Shown here in pieces: positions 1 through 7,133 of a stretch of DNA of 15,722 bases. The notes below the pieces were generated by a model. The model was not told where the DNA came from. It worked only from the letters and a program-made list of their open reading frames with translations, and did no database searches. Numbering within the stretch: position 1 is the first letter of the stretch; every line of letters begins with the position of its first letter. Position numbers and translations under genes: made by a program. Origin of the DNA: Chthoniobacterales bacterium (GTDB lineage: Bacteria; Verrucomicrobiota; Verrucomicrobiia; Chthoniobacterales; UBA6821); contig JAIPKF010000016.1 in the NCBI GenBank assembly GCA_021733705.1, positions 1 to 15,722 of the forward strand. Direction: 5' to 3'.

Positions 1-3000
1 TATGGAGAATAATTTTCGGAGATCATCTTTTTATTCAAAAAATTGAACTCTCTAAAGGAAAAGGAATCATTGATTTTCGACAGACATTAGATCCTCGAAA
101 AGAGCCCTCTTTTCTAGAGATGCAAGCAGCATCACTCCAGCAGCTGTTACAAAAAAAAATAACTAAACTTCCTGAGTCAATTATTGCACAGGATCTCTCA
201 CTCCTCTGTATTACAGAAAAAGAGCGTTACAACATTGAACATTTTTCTTGTTTTCTTCCCAAAAAAGGCTCTGGCAATATTGCCTACGAGTCGGTTCTGT
301 GTGAGGTAGGAACCATGAAGTGTCAACTCGCAAAAGCACATTGTGATGCTACTTGGGATGGAAAAACACTCACGATTAAGGATCTTTTGCTTGCCAAGGA
401 TATTCATCTTCATCACCTACAATTAACAGTTCATCCAGATCGACTGGAGTTAGGATTTGTAACTACTATTTTCAACGGTCTACTGCGTGCTGATGGTTGC
501 CTTAGAAAAAAAGATTCTAGTCCTTTGCTCGAAGGAGCACTCTTTGGAGAGCAATTATCGATGGAACGGCTCTCTAAGTTTCTTGGATTAAAAAAGAAAA
601 TATCAGGTAATTTAAGAGAAGGGCGTCTTGTTTTTCGCGGGTCCCCTTTGCACCCCATCGATTCAGAGGCCTCGCTTAGGATACTTGTCGATCATTTTCG
701 TTTTAAGAAAAAGGAATGGGCCTCTCTTTCAATTGCTTCTAATTTGATTGGTCGAAAAATTTCTGTTACCGACTTTCAACTCAAACAACAAGAGAATCGA
801 CTGAATGCTGTTGGTGAAATGTCACTTCCTGAGGATTGGTTTAAAATCGGAGAAGCCCCCTTTCATTGTAAACTCAAAGCCACCATTACTGATGCTTCGC
901 AGCTCCTTGATCTCCTGGGAACAACTTCGAACGATATCAATGGGAAAATTTTTATAGATGGAGATATCATTGGTGGTGCAAATCGTGCCGAAGGGTATCT
1001 TCACTTGCAGGGAGCAGACATGTCTTTTTATGGACTTCCCATCAACGTTATTGATTCAACCTTGTTATTTCATGGAGAGACAACAATCCTCTCTAATCTT
1101 GATTTGTGGAATGGAAACAGTCATCTGCAGCTTTCAGGATCAATAGGAAATAGCTGGCCCTACTACTACGAGGCAGAGGGGACGATAAAGTGTTGGAATT
1201 TTTTTGAGAAATGGAAACATTTTGAAAAGTGGATTGATAGTGAAAGTGATTCAACGGCTTTTTGGAATGAAAGAATCCAAAAAGGTTTATATACCTATCT
1301 TTCTAGTCTAAAAAATATTCAGGGAGGAGTTTTTCAAGCCCAATGGAAAGGGAAGGGAACTCCTCAGAAGCAGGAGGGCTCTTTTGATATGGGGGTGCAG
1401 GAAGCAACGCTAAGAAATCAACCATTTGAATTTCATACCATTGGTTCTTACGCTCCCGAAGTAGTGAACTGCCCGACCTTAAAGATCCATTCAGGAAAAA
1501 AACTCTTATCTACTTCTCTCTCCTTTTCTCCGTCTACTATTGATTTTACGGAGCTAGCGTTTCAAGAGAATGGAGAAAGTACCCTTTCTGGATCAATCAC
1601 TCTTCCCATTAACGGAATACGACTTCTTGGTGGTGATCCCTTTTCCTCGATTTTTGAGTGGAATAAGCCAATGGAGATCAATCTTGCACTACATCATTTT
1701 TCATCTGATTTACTTACTGAGGCTGCTGATCTACCGATTGAAAATTTTTTCCTTAATGGAAGTATACGATCGTCTGGATTGTGGAAAGAGCCTTCTGCAG
1801 CAATTTCTCTCAGTGGGACGAGAACAAATACGAGCAGTGATACCCCCTTTCACTTGGAACTTACATCCAAAAATGGAGAAGGAAGTATCAATGCTTCCTT
1901 GGGCTGTAAAAATGGGAATGTAGCTCAATTGCATGGAACCCTTCCGATGGGATTAATCCATCTTGAAGAAGGAACACCTCTAAAAAATCCAGATGCATGG
2001 CCACTAGCGCCTTTAGGAGGATCGTGTCATCTTGGTATATCGCTCCCCGAGTCATCGATCGATTTTTTAACGAGTCATTTTTTTCCAAATCAAATAAATG
2101 TTCTCCATGGTACTGTTGAAGGAGAGCTAGAACTTCAGGGGACTCTTGCTGCTCCAGAACTTGCAGGGCACCTCAGTGTAAAAGCTGAGGAGTGTACTCT
2201 TGGTTCGATTCTTCCACCACTGCAAGGGCTCAAGGCCTCTATTTCATTAAGCAAAGAGAAATTCACTTTAGAAAATGGGTCTGCTTTTCTTGGAAAAGGA
2301 AAACTTGAAGCCTTTGGCTTTAGTACTGGGAACTTAAGAGATCTGCATCATGAATATCACTTCCAGGGGGGTGATCTTTTGTTATTTCAAAAAGAGGATA
2401 CAGCAATCAAGGGGAGAGCAGCACTTCTTCTTCAAGGAGGTGCTCAAGGGGGAAAGCTAACAGGCTCTCTTACGATTACTGAACTAACCCGCATACTTCA
2501 TCCCGATCTATTACGGAAGCCGGGAAGCCAGCTGGATACTGCATTGATTTCGAAGTCTTCCTCGGGCAGTGTGTACACACCGAGCCGTCGTCAGACTTCA
2601 TCGCTCGCCTTGCCCCATCAGCCTTCGCCGCCTCCTCGTCACGATCAGAATGAAATATGCGGGCTAAATTGGAAGCCTCAACTCACCTTAACCCCATTTT
2701 TTCTTCCACCTGGAATCATCGTTAAATCAATTTCCCCTCCTTTGCCTAACTCTACATCTTGGAAAAGTGATGTGATTCTTGAGTGTGACACAAAGAACCA
2801 TATACATGCGTCGCCTGCGGATAAAAGAAATTTTCCGATAAATTCTTGTATTAAGAAAATCGATCTTCATTTAAATGGTCCTCTCTCCTGCCCATCACCT
2901 GAGGGTTCTCTTGAGCTCTCCGAATTTTCGATATTATCACCTCAAGGACCAATGCATTTTTTAGAGGGAGGAATCCACTTCTCTTCCAACCAACCCTGGA

Positions 3001-3338
3001 AGCCTCTCTTGCAACTTACTGCAAAGATAAAATTAGGTTTCTACAAAATGATGATGCATCTCGATGAAACGTTAGAGGAGCCTCTTCTCTCATTTGAAAC
3101 GACACCCTTTCTTTCACAAGAAACAGCAGCACTTTTATTAGGAAAACCTACTAAAGATTTCTCTACTGAAAAACGTTGCGAAGGGTGGATTGCGGAACTT
3201 CCTTTCTGGATTCGTCAGCAGGAGGTAGAAGAACCAACAACTATTAATAAACAACCCTCTTTTAATGATGCTGAGGAATCTAGTAATAATCTAGGATTCG
3301 GAGGATTAGGTATTTTTGACCAAGCTGATTTGAAGTGA
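1..3338 (+). CDS. TamB/AsmA-like translocation and assembly module protein, 5' partial, with in-frame repeat insertion
   Basis: Family role: TamB-type proteins are long beta-rich proteins bridging inner and outer membranes, implicated in outer-membrane protein assembly and lipid transport. Seen: the frame is open from base 3 to the stop at 3336-3338 (about 1,111 codons). The ATG at 120 is only the first internal Met; the 39 upstream codons read as normal protein, so the true start lies left of the window. The protein is a long series of short amphipathic beta-strand-like segments with recurring L-x-G and G-x-L patterns. Near the C-terminus, segments such as PLLSFETTPFLSQETAALLL resemble the DUF490/TamB C-terminal signature. 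The tail after it (about 55 residues) looks short for the family. Residues 789-848, counted from the ATG at 120, are encoded by a dispersed repeat and are Ser/Pro/Arg-rich, unlike the rest. Family call is moderately sure; precise substrate unknown. Confidence 0.72.
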   Translation, partial: WRIIFGDHLFIQKIELSKGKGIIDFRQTLDPRKEPSFLEMQAASLQQLLQKKITKLPESIIAQDLSLLCITEKERYNIEHFSCFLPKKGSGNIAYESVLCEVGTMKCQLAKAHCDATWDGKTLTIKDLLLAKDIHLHHLQLTVHPDRLELGFVTTIFNGLLRADGCLRKKDSSPLLEGALFGEQLSMERLSKFLGLKKKISGNLREGRLVFRGSPLHPIDSEASLRILVDHFRFKKKEWASLSIASNLIGRKISVTDFQLKQQENRLNAVGEMSLPEDWFKIGEAPFHCKLKATITDASQLLDLLGTTSNDINGKIFIDGDIIGGANRAEGYLHLQGADMSFYGLPINVIDSTLLFHGETTILSNLDLWNGNSHLQLSGSIGNSWPYYYEAEGTIKCWNFFEKWKHFEKWIDSESDSTAFWNERIQKGLYTYLSSLKNIQGGVFQAQWKGKGTPQKQEGSFDMGVQEATLRNQPFEFHTIGSYAPEVVNCPTLKIHSGKKLLSTSLSFSPSTIDFTELAFQENGESTLSGSITLPINGIRLLGGDPFSSIFEWNKPMEINLALHHFSSDLLTEAADLPIENFFLNGSIRSSGLWKEPSAAISLSGTRTNTSSDTPFHLELTSKNGEGSINASLGCKNGNVAQLHGTLPMGLIHLEEGTPLKNPDAWPLAPLGGSCHLGISLPESSIDFLTSHFFPNQINVLHGTVEGELELQGTLAAPELAGHLSVKAEECTLGSILPPLQGLKASISLSKEKFTLENGSAFLGKGKLEAFGFSTGNLRDLHHEYHFQGGDLLLFQKEDTAIKGRAALLLQGGAQGGKLTGSLTITELTRILHPDLLRKPGSQLDTALISKSSSGSVYTPSRRQTSSLALPHQPSPPPRHDQNEICGLNWKPQLTLTPFFLPPGIIVKSISPPLPNSTSWKSDVILECDTKNHIHASPADKRNFPINSCIKKIDLHLNGPLSCPSPEGSLELSEFSILSPQGPMHFLEGGIHFSSNQPWKPLLQLTAKIKLGFYKMMMHLDETLEEPLLSFETTPFLSQETAALLLGKPTKDFSTEKRCEGWIAELPFWIRQQEVEEPTTINKQPSFNDAEESSNNLGFGGLGIFDQADLK
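2484..2666 (+). repeat. Dispersed palindrome-ended element, complete copy inside the TamB-like gene
   Basis: About 182 bp, alignable end to end with the intergenic copy at 3347-3527, roughly 80% identical by eye with one 1-bp indel. The left end TAACCCGCATACTTCAT and the reverse complement of the right end TAGCCCGCATATTTCAT form imperfect terminal inverted repeats that continue to about 24 bp. The trinucleotide CTA occurs at both borders (2484-2486 and 2664-2666); if this is a target duplication, the net insertion is exactly 180 bp, or 60 codons, which keeps the tamB frame. The segment looks GC-richer than its flanks and encodes a Ser/Pro/Arg-rich stretch. No transposase is encoded. Target duplication of CTA (or only TA) is inference. 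Confidence 0.85.
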
Positions 3339-3346
3339 ATTGTACT

Positions 3347-3527
3347 TAGCCCGGATATTTCATACCGATCTACTACGGAAGCCGGGAAGCCAGATGGATA
3401 CTGCGTCAGCTTCGAATTGCTCCTCGGGCAGTATGAAACATAGAGCCGTCGTCTGATTTCATCGCTCGCCTTGCTCCATCAGCCTTCGCGGCACCTCGCG
3501 ACGAATCAGTATGAAATATCAGGAGCC
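3347..3527 (+). repeat. Dispersed palindrome-ended element, complete intergenic copy
   Basis: A 181-bp copy occupying most of the 275-bp gap between the TamB-like gene and yicC, starting 8 nt after the tamB stop codon. The left end TAGCCCGGATATTTCATAC and the right end share the exact inverted 11-mer GATATTTCATA (3354-3364 against 3510-3520). The internal sequence matches the copy in tamB over the whole length and in the same orientation. The rest of the gap (3528-3613) shows no gene or clear signal. Possible roles are a MITE-like non-autonomous element, a REP-like structured 3' element or an RNA hairpin; the sequence alone does not decide. Confidence 0.87.
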
Positions 3528-3613
3528 AGAGAGTCCAACTTGGAATTTTTTTATTCATGGTCTCATGTGCTTCCGTTGCTTGCTAAATCACGAATTCCAG
3601 CTACCCTTTCAAA

Positions 3614-4492
3614 ATGATAAGCATGAGTGGATTTGGTTCTGGTAAGGCAGAGAGTGAGGGATACCGTTACTGCGTAGAATGTTCTTCAGTAAATCGCAAG
3701 GGTCTTGAAATTGTTGTGGTGCTTCCACGGGGAATGACGTCACTGGAACCAAGAGTCAGAGAGGAAGTCCAAAAAAAAATCAACAGGGGTCGTATCCATG
3801 TCGCCATTACAAATGAAATAATTACTAGATCGAAGAACCCCGTTTCTATTATTGATCCTGTGGTGGTTAAGAATGTGATCAAAGAATTTCAGCATCTCCA
3901 GAATACTTTCAAATTTTCAGGACCAATTACTCTTGAAGCAATGTTATTAGTACCTGGGGTATTACGTCATGAAGCCCTTGAAAACATCGATTTGGTCACC
4001 GTTTGGAAACCCCTTCAAATAGCCTTAAAGAAGGCACTCGAGTCTCACCTTACAATGAGAACGAGGGAGGGAAAAAATTTAGTAACAGATTTAAAAAAAC
4101 ATATTTCTCTTTTAGTTGAGATTACCAAAAAAATTCAAAAGCGTTCTCCAGAACTTTTTAATAATCGTCGCAATCAACTCATGGCTCGCCTCGCTGAACT
4201 CAATGTACCAATATCCAAGGAAGATCCCTCACTTTTACGAGAACTCATTTTTTTTTCAGAACGAAGTGATATTAATGAAGAGGTGATTCGACTTCAAAGC
4301 CATCTCCTTCAATGTCGTGAATTATTGACACAAAGGGGAGAAGCGCGAACGCTTGACTATCTAGCACAAGAAATGTTCCGTGAATTTAACACGCTCGCTA
4401 ATAAAGCAAACGATGCCGAAATATCACGGTGGGTTGTTCAATCTAAATCAGAAATTGATAAAATCCGTGAACAACTAGCCAATCTTGAATAG
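3614..4492 (+). CDS. yicC: YicC family endoribonuclease
   Basis: 292 residues, the normal length for YicC/YloC. Family members are endoribonucleases involved in RNA turnover, reported to act on small RNAs and mRNA in E. coli. Seen: the N-terminus MISMSGFGSG matches the family signature (M-x-x-M-[ST]-G-[FY]-G), and the following V-E-C-S-S-V-N-R-K-G segment matches the conserved block near residue 25. The C-terminus has the long charged helical region ending IDKIREQLANLE, also family-typical. The ATG at 3614 was chosen because it gives the full N-terminal signature; the ATG at 3623 would lose three residues. No Shine-Dalgarno is visible upstream (CTACCCTTTCAAAATG). The next gene, gmk, starts 7 nt after the stop, so the two are probably co-transcribed; yicC-gmk adjacency is widespread in bacteria. 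Confidence 0.93.
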   Translation: MISMSGFGSGKAESEGYRYCVECSSVNRKGLEIVVVLPRGMTSLEPRVREEVQKKINRGRIHVAITNEIITRSKNPVSIIDPVVVKNVIKEFQHLQNTFKFSGPITLEAMLLVPGVLRHEALENIDLVTVWKPLQIALKKALESHLTMRTREGKNLVTDLKKHISLLVEITKKIQKRSPELFNNRRNQLMARLAELNVPISKEDPSLLRELIFFSERSDINEEVIRLQSHLLQCRELLTQRGEARTLDYLAQEMFREFNTLANKANDAEISRWVVQSKSEIDKIREQLANLE

Positions 4493-4499
4493 CTTCATC

Positions 4500-5153
4500 A
4501 TGGAACAAATTCCTTCTAATACCAGAGATCATTTTCAACGTTCTGGGATTCTCTTTGTCATTTCAGCTCCATCAGGTGCAGGAAAAACAACGCTCTGCAC
4601 AGCACTACGTCAAAAACCAGATTTTGTGTATTCTGTTTCTTGTACAACCCGATTACCAAGGCCAGGAGAAATAGAGGGTGAAGATTATTATTTCCTCTCT
4701 CAGGAAGAGTTCGAAAAAAAAATTACTGAGGATGCTTTTCTAGAATATGCAAAGGTGCATGGCCATTGCTATGGAACCTTAAAAAAGCCAGTTACAGAAC
4801 AATTACAGCGTGGTATTGATGTTCTCATTGATATTGATACGCATGGTGCTGGAGCTATTCGAGCTAATCAGGATCCGATTATTCAACATGCACTTGCTGA
4901 TGTTTTCATCATGCCTCCTGACCTTGAAGAATTAAGGCGTCGTCTGGAGCGGCGCGGTACAGAGAGCGCTGCGGAGGTTGAACTACGTCTTACTAATGCT
5001 GCTCGTGAAATGGAGTGTTGGCGCGATTACCGCTACACGATCATTAGCGGATCGATGGAAGAAAATATTGAAAAATTTCGGGCAGTGATGCGTGCAGAAC
5101 GCTATCAGAGTCGAAGATTTTCCTTGGTTCCTAAGTTTTCCACCTCTCATTGA
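4500..5153 (+). CDS. gmk: Guanylate kinase
   Basis: Phosphorylates GMP to GDP with ATP, an essential cytoplasmic step in GTP and dGTP supply. The protein has 217 residues, usual for bacterial Gmk. Seen: Walker A loop APSGAGKT at residues 23-30; the GMP-binding segment SVSCTTRLPRPGE around 45-57 followed by GEDYYFLS; the YAKVHGHCYGT block; a D-I-D-T-H-G-A segment matching the Walker B region (commonly DIDVQGA); and the lid region RRRLERRGTES. I place the start at the ATG at 4500. A TTG at 4485 in the same frame would overlap yicC and add five residues for no gain. No Shine-Dalgarno; initiation is probably coupled to yicC termination 7 nt upstream. Confidence 0.97.
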   Translation: MEQIPSNTRDHFQRSGILFVISAPSGAGKTTLCTALRQKPDFVYSVSCTTRLPRPGEIEGEDYYFLSQEEFEKKITEDAFLEYAKVHGHCYGTLKKPVTEQLQRGIDVLIDIDTHGAGAIRANQDPIIQHALADVFIMPPDLEELRRRLERRGTESAAEVELRLTNAAREMECWRDYRYTIISGSMEENIEKFRAVMRAERYQSRRFSLVPKFSTSH

Positions 5154-5223
5154 GAAGGGAATTTAAAAATAGGATTTAAAATTAGGGTAAATTTTCTACT
5201 CAAGCAGAAATGTATTTTTTCTT

Positions 5224-5817
5224 ATGGACCAACAAGCAGACAATAAAAAAGGAGATTCGTTACCAAGCAAGGGTGGAAAGACCATCATCGTGGGAGTTAC
5301 AGGTTCTATCGCTGCGTATAAATCAGCTGAACTAATAAGCCAATTACGCCAGCGTGGACATTCTATTTTTGTGATTATGTCTGCAGAGGCTAAGAATTTT
5401 ATCACGTCGCTGACATTACAAACACTTTCATGCAATCCCGTATTAGAAAGCTTTTCAGAAGAAAAGCCTGGATCTCCCTGTAGTCATATAGGATTAGCAG
5501 ATAAAGCTGATTTACTTTTGATTGCTCCCGCAACGGCGAGTACACTAGCACGTCTTGCCTATGGTTTTGCTGATGATCCTCTCAGTGCTGTTGCTTTAGC
5601 AACGCGTGCTCCAATACTTATTGCTCCTGCAATGAACGGAAAAATGTGGGAACATCCCGCAACATGTGAAAATGTAAAAACGTTGCGCTCGCGTGGTGTC
5701 GTATTTATTGGACCGAGTTCAGGATTGTTAGCTTGTGGATATGAAGGCCCTGGAAGGCTTATAGAATCTGATGTTATCGTTCATCATGTTGAAAATATAC
5801 TCCTACAAAAAATATAA
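5224..5817 (+). CDS. coaC: Phosphopantothenoylcysteine decarboxylase, stand-alone CoaC-type flavoprotein
   Basis: The family decarboxylates 4'-phosphopantothenoylcysteine to 4'-phosphopantetheine with FMN, in coenzyme A synthesis. 197 residues. Seen: flavin-binding start IIVGVTGSIAAYK at about 21-33; the likely active His88 in the SHIGLADKADLLLIAPATA region; the PAMN substrate motif at 135-138 followed by MWEHPAT; and the LACGYEGPGR flap with Cys171. In most bacteria this domain is fused to the CoaB synthetase domain in a protein of about 400 residues; here the gene stops right after the CoaC domain, so the synthetase must be encoded elsewhere or differ. A UbiX-like flavoprotein is a less likely alternative, because the PAMN and ACG..G.GR motifs are CoaC-specific. 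The roughly 20-residue N-terminus before the flavin fold is polar and not conserved. Confidence 0.9.
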   Translation: MDQQADNKKGDSLPSKGGKTIIVGVTGSIAAYKSAELISQLRQRGHSIFVIMSAEAKNFITSLTLQTLSCNPVLESFSEEKPGSPCSHIGLADKADLLLIAPATASTLARLAYGFADDPLSAVALATRAPILIAPAMNGKMWEHPATCENVKTLRSRGVVFIGPSSGLLACGYEGPGRLIESDVIVHHVENILLQKI

Positions 5818-5943
5818 CACTTCCATTTTCACATCATCCATTTTTTAAAATAACATAAAAAAATGCTTTTTAAGTGACAAGGGACTTGCACAATTCATGA
5901 GATTTTATTCTTATGCTTCTCACCATCTCGCACCTGCGAAACG

Positions 5944-5952
5944 AAAGGGGTG
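5944..5952 (+). promoter_or_regulatory. Shine-Dalgarno site of the histone-like gene
   Basis: AAAGGGGTG resembles the canonical AAAGGAGGTG and ends 6 nt before the ATG at 5959. It is the only strong purine-rich ribosome site I find in front of any gene in the window, and it argues for the ATG at 5959 over the in-frame GTG at 5950, which lies inside the site. Confidence 0.7.
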
Positions 5953-5958
5953 AATTTC

Positions 5959-6207
5959 ATGCCTATAAAAAAAACAGCTGTCAAAGCAAAAGTTAAATCG
6001 AAAGCTCCAGTAAAAGCAAAGCCCAAAGCAAAAGCTCCCGTTAAAGCTCCAGTAAAAGCAAAAGCTCCCGTTAAATCGAAAGCTCCAGCTAAAGCGAAAG
6101 CTTCAGTAAAAGCAAAGCCGAAAGCAAAAGCTCCAGCTAAAGCAAAAGCTCCAGCTAAAGCAAAAGCTCCAGTTAAAAAGAAAGTTGTTGCTAAAAAAAA
6201 GAAATAA
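5959..6207 (+). CDS. Lys/Ala/Pro-rich histone H1-like DNA-binding protein
   Basis: 82 residues composed almost only of Lys, Ala, Pro and Val, with a few Ser and Thr; no aromatic residues and no acidic residues. The body is a tandem series of KAPVKAK, KAPAKAK and KPKAK units from about residue 12 to the end, closing with KKKVVAKKKK. This matches the C-terminal tail of eukaryotic histone H1 and bacterial look-alikes such as chlamydial Hc2 and Pseudomonas AlgP, which bind and condense DNA through unstructured Lys-rich arms. A nucleoid role is inferred from composition. There is no globular domain. The GTG at 5950 would add three residues (MNF). The gene stands alone, preceded by a 141-bp gap and followed by a strong terminator, so it is probably monocistronic. 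Its repeated codons make it prone to length change by slippage. Confidence 0.8.
   Translation: MPIKKTAVKAKVKSKAPVKAKPKAKAPVKAPVKAKAPVKSKAPAKAKASVKAKPKAKAPAKAKAPAKAKAPVKKKVVAKKKK
5977..6204 (+). repeat. Tandem degenerate codon repeats of the histone-like gene
   Basis: The coding sequence is built from recurring units such as AAAGCTCCAGTAAAAGCAAA, AAAGCTCCCGTTAAA and AAAGCTCCAGCTAAAGCA. The units vary in length (12-21 bp) and third positions, and encode K-A-P-[VA]-K-A-K. This is a coding low-complexity repeat rather than a CRISPR or satellite. Confidence 0.75.
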
Positions 6208-6244
6208 AACTCTTTGATCTAGTGCATCCTTTAAAAATCCAAAG

Positions 6245-6283
6245 ATTGGGAGAAGCGTGAAACCGCTTTTCCCAATTTTTTTT
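6245..6283 (+). terminator. Strong rho-independent terminator after the histone-like gene
   Basis: Arms 6245-6257 (ATTGGGAGAAGCG) and 6264-6276 (CGCTTTTCCCAAT) pair over 13 positions with a single G-T wobble, around the 6-nt loop TGAAAC. They are followed by a run of eight T at 6276-6283. It is the clearest intrinsic terminator in the window. Its T-run ends only 2 nt before the start codon of the next gene, so it may also act as an attenuator or shape initiation there. Confidence 0.9.
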
Positions 6284-6285
6284 CT

Positions 6286-7080
6286 ATGAAAAATTCCTAT
6301 CAAAAACAACTTTATAGTGCTCGGGAGGCAGCTCTAGCTGCAGGAGAGCTGCTTCGTGAAAATGCTCTTAAAAATCAACAAGAGCTTATTGTAGATCATC
6401 GTGAGGCTCATGATATCAAGTTGGAATTAGATCGACGCTCTCAAGAGTTGATTGAAAAAAAACTAAAGGATTCTTTCCCTGATTTTGCTATTTATGGTGA
6501 AGAATCAATCAGTGGTGATCCCAATGCAGAGTATAGATGGGTTATTGATCCTATTGATGGCACTGTGAATTTTTTTTATGGAATACCCCATTTTGCTATC
6601 TCCATCGCACTTCAACGGAATGAGGAAACGATTGTGGGTGTCATCTATGATCCGATTAGAAAGGAGTTATGGGAAGCAAGTATAGGAGGCTCTGTGCTGA
6701 TGAACAATCATCCTATTGTCGTGAGTAAACGATCTCAATTAAGTGAAGCTGTTCTTTCTGTAGGAATGTCAAAAAGTGTAGCCACTATGGAAAAGACACT
6801 CCCTCATTTTATTGAACTTCTTCATTCTGCGCATAAATGCCGTATGATGGGAAGTGCTACACTCGATATTGCCTATGTTGCTTGTGGTCGACTCGATGCC
6901 TATATTGAAGGACAAATAAGTCTCTGGGATATTGCGGCAGGAGCTTTAATGGTTCAAATGGCAGGTGGTATTGTTCATTTAAAACCACATAGTACTGAAT
7001 CCGATAAATATTCCATTGTAGCAGCGAGTGGGAGTTTGCCCATGACACTGTTAACAAAACCATTGGAAGAGGGACAATAG
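6286..7080 (+). CDS. Inositol monophosphatase family protein (SuhB/HisN-like)
   Basis: 264 residues, usual for the Mg-dependent FIG/IMPase family, which removes phosphate from inositol-1-phosphate or related sugar or histidinol phosphates. Seen: the GEES metal motif at 71-74; the metal-binding WVIDPIDGTVNF at 85-96 (ligands D88, I90 carbonyl, D91); and the C-terminal WDIAAGALMVQMAGG with D215. All catalytic metal ligands are present, so the enzyme should be active. The substrate cannot be read from sequence: inositol phosphate, 3'-phosphoadenosine phosphate (CysQ) and histidinol phosphate are all possible, though SuhB-like inositol phosphatase fits the motifs best. The start at 6286 sits 2 nt after the T-run of a terminator and has no Shine-Dalgarno; no later Met would keep the first helix. 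Confidence 0.88.
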   Translation: MKNSYQKQLYSAREAALAAGELLRENALKNQQELIVDHREAHDIKLELDRRSQELIEKKLKDSFPDFAIYGEESISGDPNAEYRWVIDPIDGTVNFFYGIPHFAISIALQRNEETIVGVIYDPIRKELWEASIGGSVLMNNHPIVVSKRSQLSEAVLSVGMSKSVATMEKTLPHFIELLHSAHKCRMMGSATLDIAYVACGRLDAYIEGQISLWDIAAGALMVQMAGGIVHLKPHSTESDKYSIVAASGSLPMTLLTKPLEEGQ

Positions 7081-7133
7081 GTTGCAGAAAATATCTGCCA
7101 TTGACACACCTTCTCTATTTTGACTTTAAACAA

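Noticed and set aside
4485..4499. TTG start extending gmk into yicC
   Set aside because: Gains five non-conserved residues; the ATG at 4500 gives a normal Gmk N-terminus.
5977..6204. Tandem short repeats that could be read as a CRISPR-like array
   Set aside because: Units are 12-21 bp with no unique spacers and lie in-frame in a coding sequence.
6103..6309. 68-codon - strand frame antisense to the histone-like gene
   Set aside because: It is the mirror of Lys/Ala/Pro codon repeats (Phe/Ser/Trp-rich peptide) and crosses the terminator hairpin.
7101..7133. TTG start extending ispF by 11 residues
   Set aside because: The ispF family begins right at the R-x-G-x-G-x-D-x-H strand, which the ATG at 7134 supplies.
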